DNA of 15,879 bases. Source: Bacteroidota bacterium. Its GTDB lineage: Bacteria; Bacteroidota; Ignavibacteria; UBA10030; UBA8401. Where the stretch lies: the NCBI GenBank assembly GCA_030824295.1, contig JAVBYA010000103.1, positions 1-15,879 on the forward strand, in the 5' to 3' direction. Positions 7,482-14,848 of the stretch are shown here, in pieces (position 1 is the stretch's first letter; each line of letters starts with the position of its first letter). Under the pieces are notes generated by a model. It did no database searches. It saw nothing but the letters and a program-made list of their open reading frames with translations, and had not been told where the DNA came from. The position numbers were made by a program, and so were the translations under genes.

Positions 7482-7900
7482 TTGACCTCGATGTGCGGTG
7501 TGAGTTTTTCCAGTTTCTTGGCGCCGATGCCTTTCACCTTCCGGAGGTCCTCCGGTGAGCGGAAGCGGCCGAGTTCCTGCCGGCGGAGCATGATCCGTTC
7601 CGCCATCGCTTCGCCGATACCGGGAAGCGTCATCAATTGTTCCTTCGAAGCGGTGTTCAGATCCACTTTCGCGGGCGGGAGTTCCGCTGCGGCCGTATCA
7701 GCTTCTGCAGCCGAAGAACGGGCGAAGAAGACCGAATCCTGCTTCGAGTAGTCGAACTGCGTCCGCTGCGGCGGTGCGATATACGCCCGGTATCCCTTCA
7801 CGGCGGCGCCGGCAAGGAAGACGACGGCGAGGAACAGGAAGACCTTCTGTTCGTTCTTCGTGAATGCGAAAAATTCCTGCAGCCGTCCGAGTAATCCCAT
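7478..7900 (-). CDS. Membrane-anchored helix-hairpin-helix protein, ComEA-like
   Basis: The 140-residue protein has a short N-terminal cytoplasmic part, one transmembrane helix at about 18-34 and a linker. From residue 79 follows a double helix-hairpin-helix module: VDLNTASKEQL, LPGIGEAMAERI at 92-103 and VKGIGAKKLEKLTPHI at 122-137. This is the ComEA/competence DNA-receptor type of domain, which binds double-stranded DNA without sequence preference. The DNA-binding part would sit on the periplasmic side, as in ComEA. It begins 10 bases after dnaJ and overlaps the PilM-like gene by ATGA, so it is in the same transcript. Together with PilM this hints at DNA uptake, but other small helix-hairpin-helix proteins have unrelated roles. 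Confidence 0.85.
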   Translation of the reverse strand: MGLLGRLQEFFAFTKNEQKVFLFLAVVFLAGAAVKGYRAYIAPPQRTQFDYSKQDSVFFARSSAAEADTAAAELPPAKVDLNTASKEQLMTLPGIGEAMAERIMLRRQELGRFRSPEDLRKVKGIGAKKLEKLTPHIEVK

Positions 7901-7910
7901 CCGCCTCCGT

Positions 7911-9086
7911 TCAGGAGAAAACGTTCTTCATCTTGTCGAACAGACTCTTGCTCTTGCTCTTCTCTTCGTCCGTCGGGTTGATATGCTCGCTCGCGGACAG
8001 TTCCTTCAAGAGTTCCTTCTCGCGCGAGTTCACTTTATGCGGCACCCAGATCTGAACCTGGATGAGCTGGTCCCCGCGGCCGTAGGCGTTCAGATGCGGG
8101 ATCCCTTTGTCCTTCATCCGGAGCATCTTGCCGGGCATGGTGCCGGCATCGATCTTGATCTTCGCTTTCCCTGCGAGGGTCGGCACCTCGATATCCGCAC
8201 CGAGCACGGCATCCGGATAGCTGATGAGTGCGGTGTAAATGATATCGTCCCCGTTGCGGATGAACGATTCATGCTTCTCTTCGGTGAATTCCACGATCAC
8301 ATCACCGGCGGGACCGCCGCGTCTTCCGGCATTCCCCTGGCTTTGGAGCGTCATATAGTTCCCCTCGCTCACGCCGGCGGGAACGTTGATCTTGATGGTG
8401 GATTCACCTTGTTCGCGTCCTTCGCCGTCGCAGGTGTGGCATTTGTCCTTGATGATCTGTCCGGTACCGCCGCAGAACGCACAGGCGGAGATATTCACGA
8501 ACTGGCCGAACATGGAACGGGAGACCTGACGCAGTTCACCGGAGCCGTGGCATTGCGGACAGGTGGTGCGGGACGAACCCGGCTTGGCGCCGTTGCCGGA
8601 GCAGCTGGCGCAGGTCTTCCATTTCTTGATCTTCAGTTTCTTCTCGACGCCCTCTGCGATCTCTTCCAGCGTCAGTTTCAGACGGATGCGCAGGTCCGAA
8701 CCGGGTTCGCCGGCGGAACGCGGACCGCGGCGGCGCTGCTGACCGCCGAACATCTCTTCGAAGATGGAACCGGCACCGCCGCCACCGCCGCCGAAGATAT
8801 CGCCGAAGTGGGAGAAGATGTCGTTGATGTCCTGATATTGATGGAAATCGGAACCGCCGCGCATGCCCTGATGACCGAACTGGTCATAGCGCTGACGCTT
8901 CTGCTGATCGGAGAGGACCTCGTACGCTTCGGTGGCCTCCTTGAACTTGTCTTCCGCTTCCTTATTGTTCGGGTTCCGGTCCGGATGGTACTGCAGGGCC
9001 AGTTTCCGGTACGATTTCTTGATATCGTCCGTTCCTGCGTTCTTGGGGACCCCGAGGATCTCGTAATAATCTCGTTTTGCGGCCAT
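7911..9086 (-). CDS. dnaJ: Chaperone protein DnaJ
   Basis: This type I J-protein delivers unfolded clients to DnaK and stimulates its ATPase. The 391-residue protein has a J domain at 5-70 with HPD at 34-36, then a Gly/Phe-rich stretch with a run of Gly at 99-104. Four CxxCxGxG zinc motifs start at Cys159, Cys176, Cys202 and Cys216. Two C-terminal beta domains and a Lys/Ser-rich tail (SKSKSLFDKMK) complete it. All eight zinc cysteines are present. The start is two bases after the grpE stop, so the two are translationally linked. The partner dnaK is not in this window. Confidence 0.97.
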   Translation of the reverse strand: MAAKRDYYEILGVPKNAGTDDIKKSYRKLALQYHPDRNPNNKEAEDKFKEATEAYEVLSDQQKRQRYDQFGHQGMRGGSDFHQYQDINDIFSHFGDIFGGGGGGAGSIFEEMFGGQQRRRGPRSAGEPGSDLRIRLKLTLEEIAEGVEKKLKIKKWKTCASCSGNGAKPGSSRTTCPQCHGSGELRQVSRSMFGQFVNISACAFCGGTGQIIKDKCHTCDGEGREQGESTIKINVPAGVSEGNYMTLQSQGNAGRRGGPAGDVIVEFTEEKHESFIRNGDDIIYTALISYPDAVLGADIEVPTLAGKAKIKIDAGTMPGKMLRMKDKGIPHLNAYGRGDQLIQVQIWVPHKVNSREKELLKELSASEHINPTDEEKSKSKSLFDKMKNVFS

Positions 9087-9088
9087 GG

Positions 9089-9628
9089 TCAGTTCTTCGC
9101 TTCCTCTTCCGCCGGGGACGCCACGATCACTTTGGCGTGACGGATCACCTTGTCAAAAAGAAAATACCCTGTTTCGATCTCTTCGATGACGGTGTTCGCT
9201 GCGACATCCGCGCGCGGCACCTGCATCATCACATCGTGGTATTCCACATTGAATTCCTTGCCGACGGATTCGATCGGTTTCACTCCCTGGCTCTCGAGCA
9301 GCTTGGTGAACTTGTTCACGATGAGCTCCACGCCTTTGAAGAACGGGTCGTTCTCCAGCTTCTCTCTGCCGCTTTTCAGGGAGCGGGAGAGGTCGTCCAC
9401 CACGGGGAGCAGTCCGAGGATGACATTCTCGCTGGCATATTTTGCAAAGGACATCTGGTTCTGTTCCGCGCGCCGTTTGAAGTTCTCGAACTCCGCCGCT
9501 TTGCGGAGCAACTGGTCCTTCAGCGATGCGATCGTTTCGTTCGCCGTCTCCAATTCGCTCTTCTGCGCCGCTGTGTCGGTCACAGGGGATTCCGTCTGTT
9601 GTTCGTTCTCAGTGTTCTGTTCGGTCAT
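9089..9628 (-). CDS. grpE: Nucleotide exchange factor GrpE
   Basis: It releases ADP from DnaK and so resets the chaperone cycle. The 179-residue protein has an acidic, polar N-terminal tail (residues 1-22) and a long coiled-coil helix over about 23-65. The family motif AAEFENFKRR lies at 44-53 and LLPVVDDLSRSL at 73-84. The beta domain ends with VIRHAKVIVA at 161-170, the GrpE signature. It follows hrcA after 53 bases and precedes dnaJ by 2 bases, the classic hrcA-grpE order seen in HrcA-controlled heat-shock operons. Confidence 0.96.
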   Translation of the reverse strand: MTEQNTENEQQTESPVTDTAAQKSELETANETIASLKDQLLRKAAEFENFKRRAEQNQMSFAKYASENVILGLLPVVDDLSRSLKSGREKLENDPFFKGVELIVNKFTKLLESQGVKPIESVGKEFNVEYHDVMMQVPRADVAANTVIEEIETGYFLFDKVIRHAKVIVASPAEEEAKN

Positions 9629-9681
9629 AGGTACTGCGTATCTGTCTGTTATGATGGTGTTAGGACCTGCGGTCTGCCCGG

Positions 9682-10716
9682 TCAGAGTGACCGGCGCTGG
9701 AACAGGTCTGAAATAGTGGTGGCAACGAAGTTCACCAGCGGTATCATCTTGGAATACTCCATCCGTTTCGGACCGAGCACGCCGATGGAGCCGGAGACCT
9801 CGCCGACGTTGTATGTTTTGGTGACGATGCTGAATTCCTTCATGTGTTCGATCTTCGTCTCTTCGCCGATGGTGACGGTGGCGGAGCCGGTCTTGACATC
9901 GCCGGACTCGAGCACATGGATGATGATATCCTCGTTGTCCATCAGTTCGATGACACTCTTGAAATTCTTGGCGCTCTCGAATTCCGGCTGCGAGAGGATG
10001 TTCGTTGTACCGCCGATGTGGATCTTGTCCTTGCGGTTCTCGTCGAACAATTTGTCGACCGACTCAATGAAGAGACGGATGAGACCGGAATCCTCGTTCC
10101 GGTATTCGCGGAGCCGTTCTGCGAACGAACTGCGGATCTCGTTCAGCGTGAGGCCGCTCAGCCGTTCGTTCAAGATGCGCGCAACATCATCCAGCTTTGG
10201 ACGCGGGATGTCGGAATGGATCTCCATCATGATCGTCTTCACCAGACCGGAGCGGATGGAGATGATGATGAGCAGACGGTTACTGGAGATCTGCAGCAGT
10301 TCCAGTTTCTCGAAGATGCCGGAGGTCATCTGCGGTGCAGTGACGACGCCGAGCTGATGCGAGATGGTGCCGAGGATCTTCGATGCGATCTTCAGGATAT
10401 CATCCGTCTCGATGTTCCCGTGCAGCTGCGTCTGAATGGAGGATTGCTCGGTCTCGCTCAGCCGGTCGATCTCCATCAATTCGTTCACATAGAAGCGGTA
10501 CCCTTTGTCCGTCGGTATCCTTCCGGCAGAGGTATGCGGATGGTCCAGATATCCGAGATACTCCAGATCGGACATCACATTGCGGATGGTCGCAGGACTG
10601 AGTCCGATATCACGGCGTTTGGCAATGAACCGGGACCCGACCGGAATAGCGGTCTGGATGTAGCTGTGGACGATGTTATGCAGTATCGTCTTTTCCCGAT
10701 CGTTCAGTGTGTTCAT
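9682..10716 (-). CDS. hrcA: Heat-inducible transcription repressor HrcA
   Basis: HrcA represses chaperone operons, normally through the CIRCE operator, and depends on GroEL for activity. The 344-residue length is normal. A winged-helix DNA-binding domain covers residues 1 to about 75, with PATIRNVMSDLE at 41-52 and the hallmark PHTSAGRIPTDKGYRFYV at 60-77. The rest forms the GAF-like dimer domain with the usual C-terminal GSIGVLGPKRMEYSKM stretch. It leads the grpE-dnaJ run. No CIRCE is visible upstream; instead a 9-bp inverted repeat and a good promoter lie between 10738 and 10828. The ATG at 10716 has only a weak ribosome site. Confidence 0.96.
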   Translation of the reverse strand: MNTLNDREKTILHNIVHSYIQTAIPVGSRFIAKRRDIGLSPATIRNVMSDLEYLGYLDHPHTSAGRIPTDKGYRFYVNELMEIDRLSETEQSSIQTQLHGNIETDDILKIASKILGTISHQLGVVTAPQMTSGIFEKLELLQISSNRLLIIISIRSGLVKTIMMEIHSDIPRPKLDDVARILNERLSGLTLNEIRSSFAERLREYRNEDSGLIRLFIESVDKLFDENRKDKIHIGGTTNILSQPEFESAKNFKSVIELMDNEDIIIHVLESGDVKTGSATVTIGEETKIEHMKEFSIVTKTYNVGEVSGSIGVLGPKRMEYSKMIPLVNFVATTISDLFQRRSL

Positions 10717-10737
10717 AGTAACCGTGAGAAACTCGCA

Positions 10738-10772
10738 TCCCCGAAATCCACAACCTCTCTAGTTTTCGGGGA
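10738..10772. promoter_or_regulatory. 9-bp inverted repeat in the hrcA leader, candidate HrcA operator
   Basis: TCCCCGAAA (10738-10746) is repeated in perfect inverse as TTTCGGGGA (10764-10772), with a 17-base spacer. It lies 22 to 56 bases ahead of the hrcA ATG and downstream of the predicted promoter, where autoregulatory CIRCE elements often sit. The arms do not match CIRCE (TTAGCACTC-N9-GAGTGCTAA), and the spacer is 8 bases longer. No T-run follows on the hrcA side, so a terminator is unlikely. It could also be a leader RNA hairpin. Operator function is inference. Confidence 0.5.
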
Positions 10773-10799
10773 CGGAAGAAAAATGACCTATTTTTTTAA

Positions 10800-10828
10800 A
10801 AAATACGAATAGTTTGAGCGGATGTCAA
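10800..10828 (-). promoter_or_regulatory. Sigma-70-type promoter for hrcA operon
   Basis: On the minus strand a perfect -35 TTGACA (10828-10823) is followed after exactly 17 bases by TATTTT (10805-10800) as -10. Transcription would begin near 10793, giving a leader of about 75 bases before the hrcA ATG that contains the inverted repeat. The A/T run just downstream is consistent with promoter melting. The -10 matches the consensus in four of six positions. Confidence 0.6.
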
Positions 10829-10875
10829 GAAAAGGGCGATGCTACTTTCGGGTGCTTATCGGGGTGACAAAGGGG

Positions 10876-11634
10876 TCAGGCGGGGATATTCTGCTGGTCT
10901 TCCATTATTTTCAGGTTCTTTTCCAGCTCTTTACGGATATCAATGATGTTCTGGTCGGTAACGTAGTTGGTGTACACAACGTTGGAGAGCTCCACCAGGG
11001 AGCGGACGACCGATTCAATGACCAAGGCTTGACCTTTCAGGTCTGCGATGAGCTGAATGAACTGTCCGGCCGCCTCAGGATCGAGGGTCTTTTTGACCAT
11101 CCGCTCGTAGGAGGAGGAGCGTAGCATGATGATAGCCAGGGCATTATTGACGTGATGGGCGATGGTGCGGACGGTGGTTTGGAACATCTGGACCGCTGCC
11201 TGATGCTTTTCTTCTTCCATCCGGGCACGTTCCCGTGCTTTCAGTTCCTGGCGGAACAGATAGCGTTCGTACACACCGTTGATGAGGATAGGAAGATGGG
11301 TGAGTTCCAGGCGTTCTTTCCGGACATAATCATAGGCACCGAGTTTCATGGCATTGACGGCGATCTCTTCCGTTCCGGCGGCAGTCAGCATCACCACGGG
11401 AGTATCGGATTGCTGCTCGTGCATCCATTCCAGCACCTGCAGTCCGGTCATCGTGCCGATATGATAATCCAGCAGAAGGATGTCAAAACGCTCGGCTTTC
11501 ATCCGTTCAATGCCCTCTTCGCCCGAGCCGGCCGTGGATACAGAATATAATCCATCGGATTGCAATTCCATTGCAAGAATGGTTGCAAACGCAGCTTCAT
11601 CATCAATGATCAGAACGGTCAGGGGTGTTTTCAT
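10876..11634 (-). CDS. Response-regulator receiver protein with histidine-kinase-like dimerisation helix, no kinase domain
   Basis: Residues 1 to about 122 are a receiver domain: acidic pair Asp11/Asp12, phospho-acceptor Asp56 in LLLDYH, Thr84 in MLTAAG and Lys106 in YVRKE. A charged helix (128-145, QELKARERARMEEEK) follows. The segment TIAHHVNNALAIIM at 157-170 fits the H-box of histidine kinases (HExxNPL type), with His160 at the phospho-acceptor place. A second helix runs through about 190-218. The protein then ends at 252 without N, G1 or G2 boxes, so there is no ATPase domain. It may pass phosphate between partners like Spo0B, dimerise, or be a kinase remnant. No partner kinase is next to it. 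It is transcribed towards hrcA, 159 bases away, and probably has its own promoter at 11655-11683. Confidence 0.88.
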   Translation of the reverse strand: MKTPLTVLIIDDEAAFATILAMELQSDGLYSVSTAGSGEEGIERMKAERFDILLLDYHIGTMTGLQVLEWMHEQQSDTPVVMLTAAGTEEIAVNAMKLGAYDYVRKERLELTHLPILINGVYERYLFRQELKARERARMEEEKHQAAVQMFQTTVRTIAHHVNNALAIIMLRSSSYERMVKKTLDPEAAGQFIQLIADLKGQALVIESVVRSLVELSNVVYTNYVTDQNIIDIRKELEKNLKIMEDQQNIPA

Positions 11635-11654
11635 TTGTTCTTTCTTTATCTATT

Positions 11655-11683
11655 AAATTAAAGCCATTCCGCCAATTAGTCAA
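11655..11683 (-). promoter_or_regulatory. Candidate promoter for the receiver protein gene
   Basis: On the minus strand TTGACT (11683-11678) is followed after 17 bases by TAATTT (11660-11655), inside the A/T-rich stretch TTTAATTTAAT. The -35 matches five of six consensus positions and the -10 is weak; an overlapping TTTAAT two bases nearer the -35 is closer to consensus but would have a 15-base spacer. The leader to the ATG at 11634 would be about 15 bases and contains an AAAGAAAG purine run. Confidence 0.4.
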
Positions 11684-11870
11684 GAAGAATTTCGTTTTTA
11701 CCATCGATGATGGGTAACAGTTGTGCGATAGTGCACATTATTGCACAGGGTATCGTTCTGCGATCTATGATATTCGTACGCGAATGCGGGATTGCTTTCC
11801 TTCCAACATTTCATAATTTGATATCAGAGAATAGCCGCACATTATCCTTCTGCACTTCATTGAGAATGAG

Positions 11871-13253
11871 ATGGTCACCTATCGTTCACCCCGTTGCTCC
11901 GTCTATGAGATCCTCTTTTTAATGCTCACCGTCCCACTCTTCAGTTCGGCCCTTCAGGTTGCTCCTCCGTTTCATTATCCGCTCGCGTTGGGGGACAAGT
12001 GGCTGTTCGGGAAGGAGATGGTGAAAGCGGTGAAGGAGACGACCACTACAGCCGGAACGAAATATATCGTCCTGCTGCCGACCGACGCATCACTTGGTGA
12101 AACGAGGTATGAACGGGTGGACAGCGGCAAAGTGTTCCGCCTGAATCTCGCTACGAAGCAAGAGGAACTGTGGTATGATTTCACGGTGGCAGTGAAGGAA
12201 ACGATGAGCATCATCCACCGTCCCACCTACACTCTGGTCCTGACCAAAGGGAGTGAGGAGTTCAATGATATGTACGGCCATCCCCGGCGGACATGCACTG
12301 TGAAGGTGGACCGGCTCGGCAGTTCGATGGATGATGACCTTACGATCTTTGACAGCATTGGATTGTGCTGGTTTGATTGGAATAGCGTGAGCGGTGGCCC
12401 CCATTTTCTAACCGGGGCGATCATCGGTTCACGACTCACTCACCCGATCCCCGCGACTCCCTTCGTACTGCCGATGCAGATAGGGAACCGGTGGACGAGC
12501 AGTATGGGGAGCGTGATGATCGATACATCGGTGGTGATGCCGAATGGGAAATTGTACTACCACTTCACCGGTTCCGTATTCGGAGGCGGGTTCGGGGAAG
12601 GATATTATCGGCAGGAGCAAGGGATGATGCTGCAATACGACGGGATCGGAGCACCGGAGACGGTGGTACTCGCACCGAATGTACCGGCCGGTGATATCTA
12701 CGAGATGCTGACAGTATCTGGCAATCGTCTGCTGCTGATACGGTCGCTTGGTACGGTCAAGAGTACGATCTTCGGCAAGGAGAGGCAAGTGTTCCGGTAT
12801 TCCACTTCGATCAAAGGGATGATGGACTCGGATGGGTATGTGTTCTGTGCGGACGGGTTCGGATTCACGGCATTCGGAGACTGGCAAACCAGTTTCCCGG
12901 TCACTTATGCGATAGTCAACGGAGTCACCTACGGTGTCGCGTCCGCAGGTGAAGGAACTCCTGCTGTGCCTCTGCAGTCCCAATTGGAACAGAACTTTCC
13001 CAATCCTTTCAATCCTGTCACAACAGTGCGGTTCGCCGTTGCAACAGAGAGTGATGTAACGCTGACCGTTCACTCCGTCCTCGGTGAACAAGTCGGCATT
13101 CTTACCTCCGGGCGGCTCTCTCCCGGCACATACGAACGTGATTTTGATGGTTCCGGACTCGCTTCGGGCATCTATCTTTGCCGGATGACGGCGGTCCCCC
13201 GCAACGGTGCGGCTCCTTCGTTGTCGGTCAAAAGAATGGTGCTGGTGAAGTAA
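11871..13253 (+). CDS. Secreted protein with type IX secretion C-terminal sorting domain
   Basis: The 460-residue protein has an N-terminal signal peptide (basic residues Arg4 and Arg8, hydrophobic ILFLMLTVPLFSSAL at 14-28, cleavage near 29-31). Two similar halves follow, each opening with a P-x-x-[LI]-G-[DN]-[KR]-W motif: PLALGDKW at 37-44 and PMQIGNRW at 201-208, so the mature part seems duplicated. From about 370 a C-terminal sorting domain starts with FPNPFNP at 376-382 and ends in SGIYLCRM and KRMVLVK. Proteins with this domain are exported by the type IX system and attached to or released from the cell surface. No enzyme motif is visible, so the role of the mature domain is unknown. The ATG at 11871 is kept because Met18 would cut the signal peptide short. 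Confidence 0.85.
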   Translation: MVTYRSPRCSVYEILFLMLTVPLFSSALQVAPPFHYPLALGDKWLFGKEMVKAVKETTTTAGTKYIVLLPTDASLGETRYERVDSGKVFRLNLATKQEELWYDFTVAVKETMSIIHRPTYTLVLTKGSEEFNDMYGHPRRTCTVKVDRLGSSMDDDLTIFDSIGLCWFDWNSVSGGPHFLTGAIIGSRLTHPIPATPFVLPMQIGNRWTSSMGSVMIDTSVVMPNGKLYYHFTGSVFGGGFGEGYYRQEQGMMLQYDGIGAPETVVLAPNVPAGDIYEMLTVSGNRLLLIRSLGTVKSTIFGKERQVFRYSTSIKGMMDSDGYVFCADGFGFTAFGDWQTSFPVTYAIVNGVTYGVASAGEGTPAVPLQSQLEQNFPNPFNPVTTVRFAVATESDVTLTVHSVLGEQVGILTSGRLSPGTYERDFDGSGLASGIYLCRMTAVPRNGAAPSLSVKRMVLVK

Positions 13254-13267
13254 TGACGGTTGCGACG

Positions 13268-13296
13268 ATGAGGGTCACCTCTAAGGTGACCCTCAT
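13268..13296. repeat. Perfect 13-bp hairpin (copy 1 of GTCACCT palindrome)
   Basis: ATGAGGGTCACCT (13268-13280) pairs perfectly with AGGTGACCCTCAT (13284-13296) around the 3-base loop CTA. It begins 15 bases after the stop of the type IX-sorted protein gene. It could end that transcript, though only a short TTGATT follows instead of a T-run. A second hairpin with the same core lies 45 bases further on. Confidence 0.85.
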
Positions 13297-13341
13297 TTGA
13301 TTAGCTGCTTTGCCAATCGGATTGTAAGCATATGATCAGGA

Positions 13342-13366
13342 GAGAGTCACCTCAAAGGTGACTCTC
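13342..13366. repeat. Perfect 11-bp hairpin (copy 2 of GTCACCT palindrome)
   Basis: GAGAGTCACCT (13342-13352) pairs perfectly with AGGTGACTCTC (13356-13366) around the 3-base loop CAA. The core GTCACCT-N3-AGGTGAC is shared with copy 1. Where the arms differ, G-C in copy 1 becomes A-T in copy 2 on both sides, so pairing is kept. No T-run follows, which makes a terminator unlikely for this copy. Confidence 0.85.
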
Positions 13367-13451
13367 ACCGACTCCTCACCGACACTCACAGTATTCTCAG
13401 TATATTACAAGACAATTCCATTCCACGCACAGAGAGCATTCCGTGAGGTTC

Positions 13452-14777
13452 ATGAGATACATACGAACTGCAGCGTTCATCCTGTCCGGTCTGCTGGCTC
13501 TGCAGTGCACGGATGACCCGCCCGTCATTCCGCCCAATGATCCGCCGGTATACGCCCAAAGTATCTTCCTTTCCGCAGCGGACAGTGGTCTCACGGAAAT
13601 ATCGCTGACCCTCTCCATCAGCGATACACTCCCGCCCAGAGGATTCTCCCTTTATCGCAATAATGCGCAGATCCTTACCGGCTCGCTGTTCGGCAGGGAG
13701 ACGGTGCTGGTTGATACTGCCGTTCAATTCAACACAAGCTATGTGTATTCAGTATTCCGGACCGATCATTCGAGCAAAAAGGATTCCAGTAAGAGTGTGA
13801 TGATATCAACGCTCGATACGACAAGCCATAATTACATTTTCTCGTTCGATACACTGGGGGATGGTGCAAGCAGCATTCTCTATGATGTTGCGATTATCAA
13901 TGACACACTAGCGTATGCCGTGGGGGAGATCTTCTTAAAAGACTCAACGGGGAAAATAGATCCGTTCCTATACAATTTTGCACAATGGAATGGCAGGGAA
14001 TGGAAAGTTGGCCGAATTACTGTTTCCTATAGAGGAAATGAAATCATTGAACGTATATATTCAATATTTGCGTTCTCTCCCTCAGACATTTGGCTCTCAA
14101 ATGGTGTACCAATTCATGGTGATGGAAAGAAATGGAATCAATACCATCTTTTTGATATGGGTGTGCTTTCATCTAATGATGGCATTATACAGAATATTTG
14201 GGGGCGTTCTACCGGGAAGATGTTCTTTGTTGGTAGGGCAGGTACTATCGTGACCTACAATGGAAACGGCTGGCAAAAGATCGAAAGCGGGACAACGGTG
14301 ACCATTAATGACGTATGGGGAGACCGAACCGGCACAAATGTGATCGCTGCTGCTACGAACATATATGAAACGGGAGAGAGAAAGCTGCTACGGATTAATG
14401 GTGCAGTGACAGAACAGATCAACTGGACGCCTCAGCAACGGTTACATTCCATCTGGTTCACCACAATGAAAAGACTGTATACAAGCGGAGGGGGTGTTTA
14501 CATGTTCAATAAAGGAGTTTGGAATAATATTCCATTGCCGTCACAGTTTACAAAACGGATCCGCGGGACACACGAGAATAATATCTGGACGGTGGGTGAT
14601 TTTGGCATCTGCGCTCGTTTCAACGGGAGTTCGTGGAAGGTATTCCCCGAAGCAGCATTACCCGACGGACAGTATGACGGATTAGCGGTAACACCTAATA
14701 TGATGATGGCGGTTGGACAGGTGGGGAATAGAGCTATTATTGTAACTGCAAAAAAACTAGAAAGGAACACATTATGA
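13452..14777 (+). CDS. Lipoprotein with Ig/Fn3-like region and W-repeat beta-propeller, function unknown
   Basis: The ATG at 13452 gives 441 residues; an in-frame GTG at 13443 is a possible start three codons earlier. The N-terminus MRYIRTAAFILSGLLALQC is a lipoprotein-like signal with Cys19, though Gln before the Cys is unusual. A Pro-rich spacer follows, then about 90 residues that look like one Ig/Fn3-type domain (ending near SKSVMISTLD). The rest has about six repeats of roughly 40-60 residues with an IWG or similar opening, VGxxG in the middle and a NGxxW end (for example TYNGNGWQKI, RFNGSSWKVF), as in Ycf48/Kelch-like propellers. It is probably anchored in the outer membrane or periplasm and binds other molecules. 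From about 13850 on it is clearly richer in A+T than the genes to the left. Confidence 0.8.
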   Translation: MRYIRTAAFILSGLLALQCTDDPPVIPPNDPPVYAQSIFLSAADSGLTEISLTLSISDTLPPRGFSLYRNNAQILTGSLFGRETVLVDTAVQFNTSYVYSVFRTDHSSKKDSSKSVMISTLDTTSHNYIFSFDTLGDGASSILYDVAIINDTLAYAVGEIFLKDSTGKIDPFLYNFAQWNGREWKVGRITVSYRGNEIIERIYSIFAFSPSDIWLSNGVPIHGDGKKWNQYHLFDMGVLSSNDGIIQNIWGRSTGKMFFVGRAGTIVTYNGNGWQKIESGTTVTINDVWGDRTGTNVIAAATNIYETGERKLLRINGAVTEQINWTPQQRLHSIWFTTMKRLYTSGGGVYMFNKGVWNNIPLPSQFTKRIRGTHENNIWTVGDFGICARFNGSSWKVFPEAALPDGQYDGLAVTPNMMMAVGQVGNRAIIVTAKKLERNTL

Positions 14778-14848
14778 GTAAGAACTCCCCTGAAAGGTAT
14801 TGAGTGGAAAGTCTGAAATTCCTCACATTAATATCAAAACGTGCTGAA

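Noticed and set aside
6126..7751. Long plus-strand open frame of 541 codons opposite rsmD, the PilM-like gene and the helix-hairpin-helix gene
   Set aside because: It is rich in Asp, His and Arg as expected of an antisense shadow, crosses three well-supported genes and has no domain pattern. The same holds for the long frames opposite aroF, dnaJ, hrcA and the aminotransferase.
10841..10870. GGTGCTTA resembling the right half of a CIRCE element upstream of hrcA
   Set aside because: No matching TTAGCACTC half lies 9 bases away; it is also upstream of the promoter near the end of the receiver gene.
11707..11922. Small plus-strand frame of 71 codons in the divergent control region
   Set aside because: It overlaps the start of the type IX-sorted protein gene in another frame, has no ribosome site and no recognisable protein pattern.
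13254..13442. CRISPR-like array from the two GTCACCT hairpins
   Set aside because: Only two copies, each itself a palindrome, with differing sequences and no further spacing units or cas genes.
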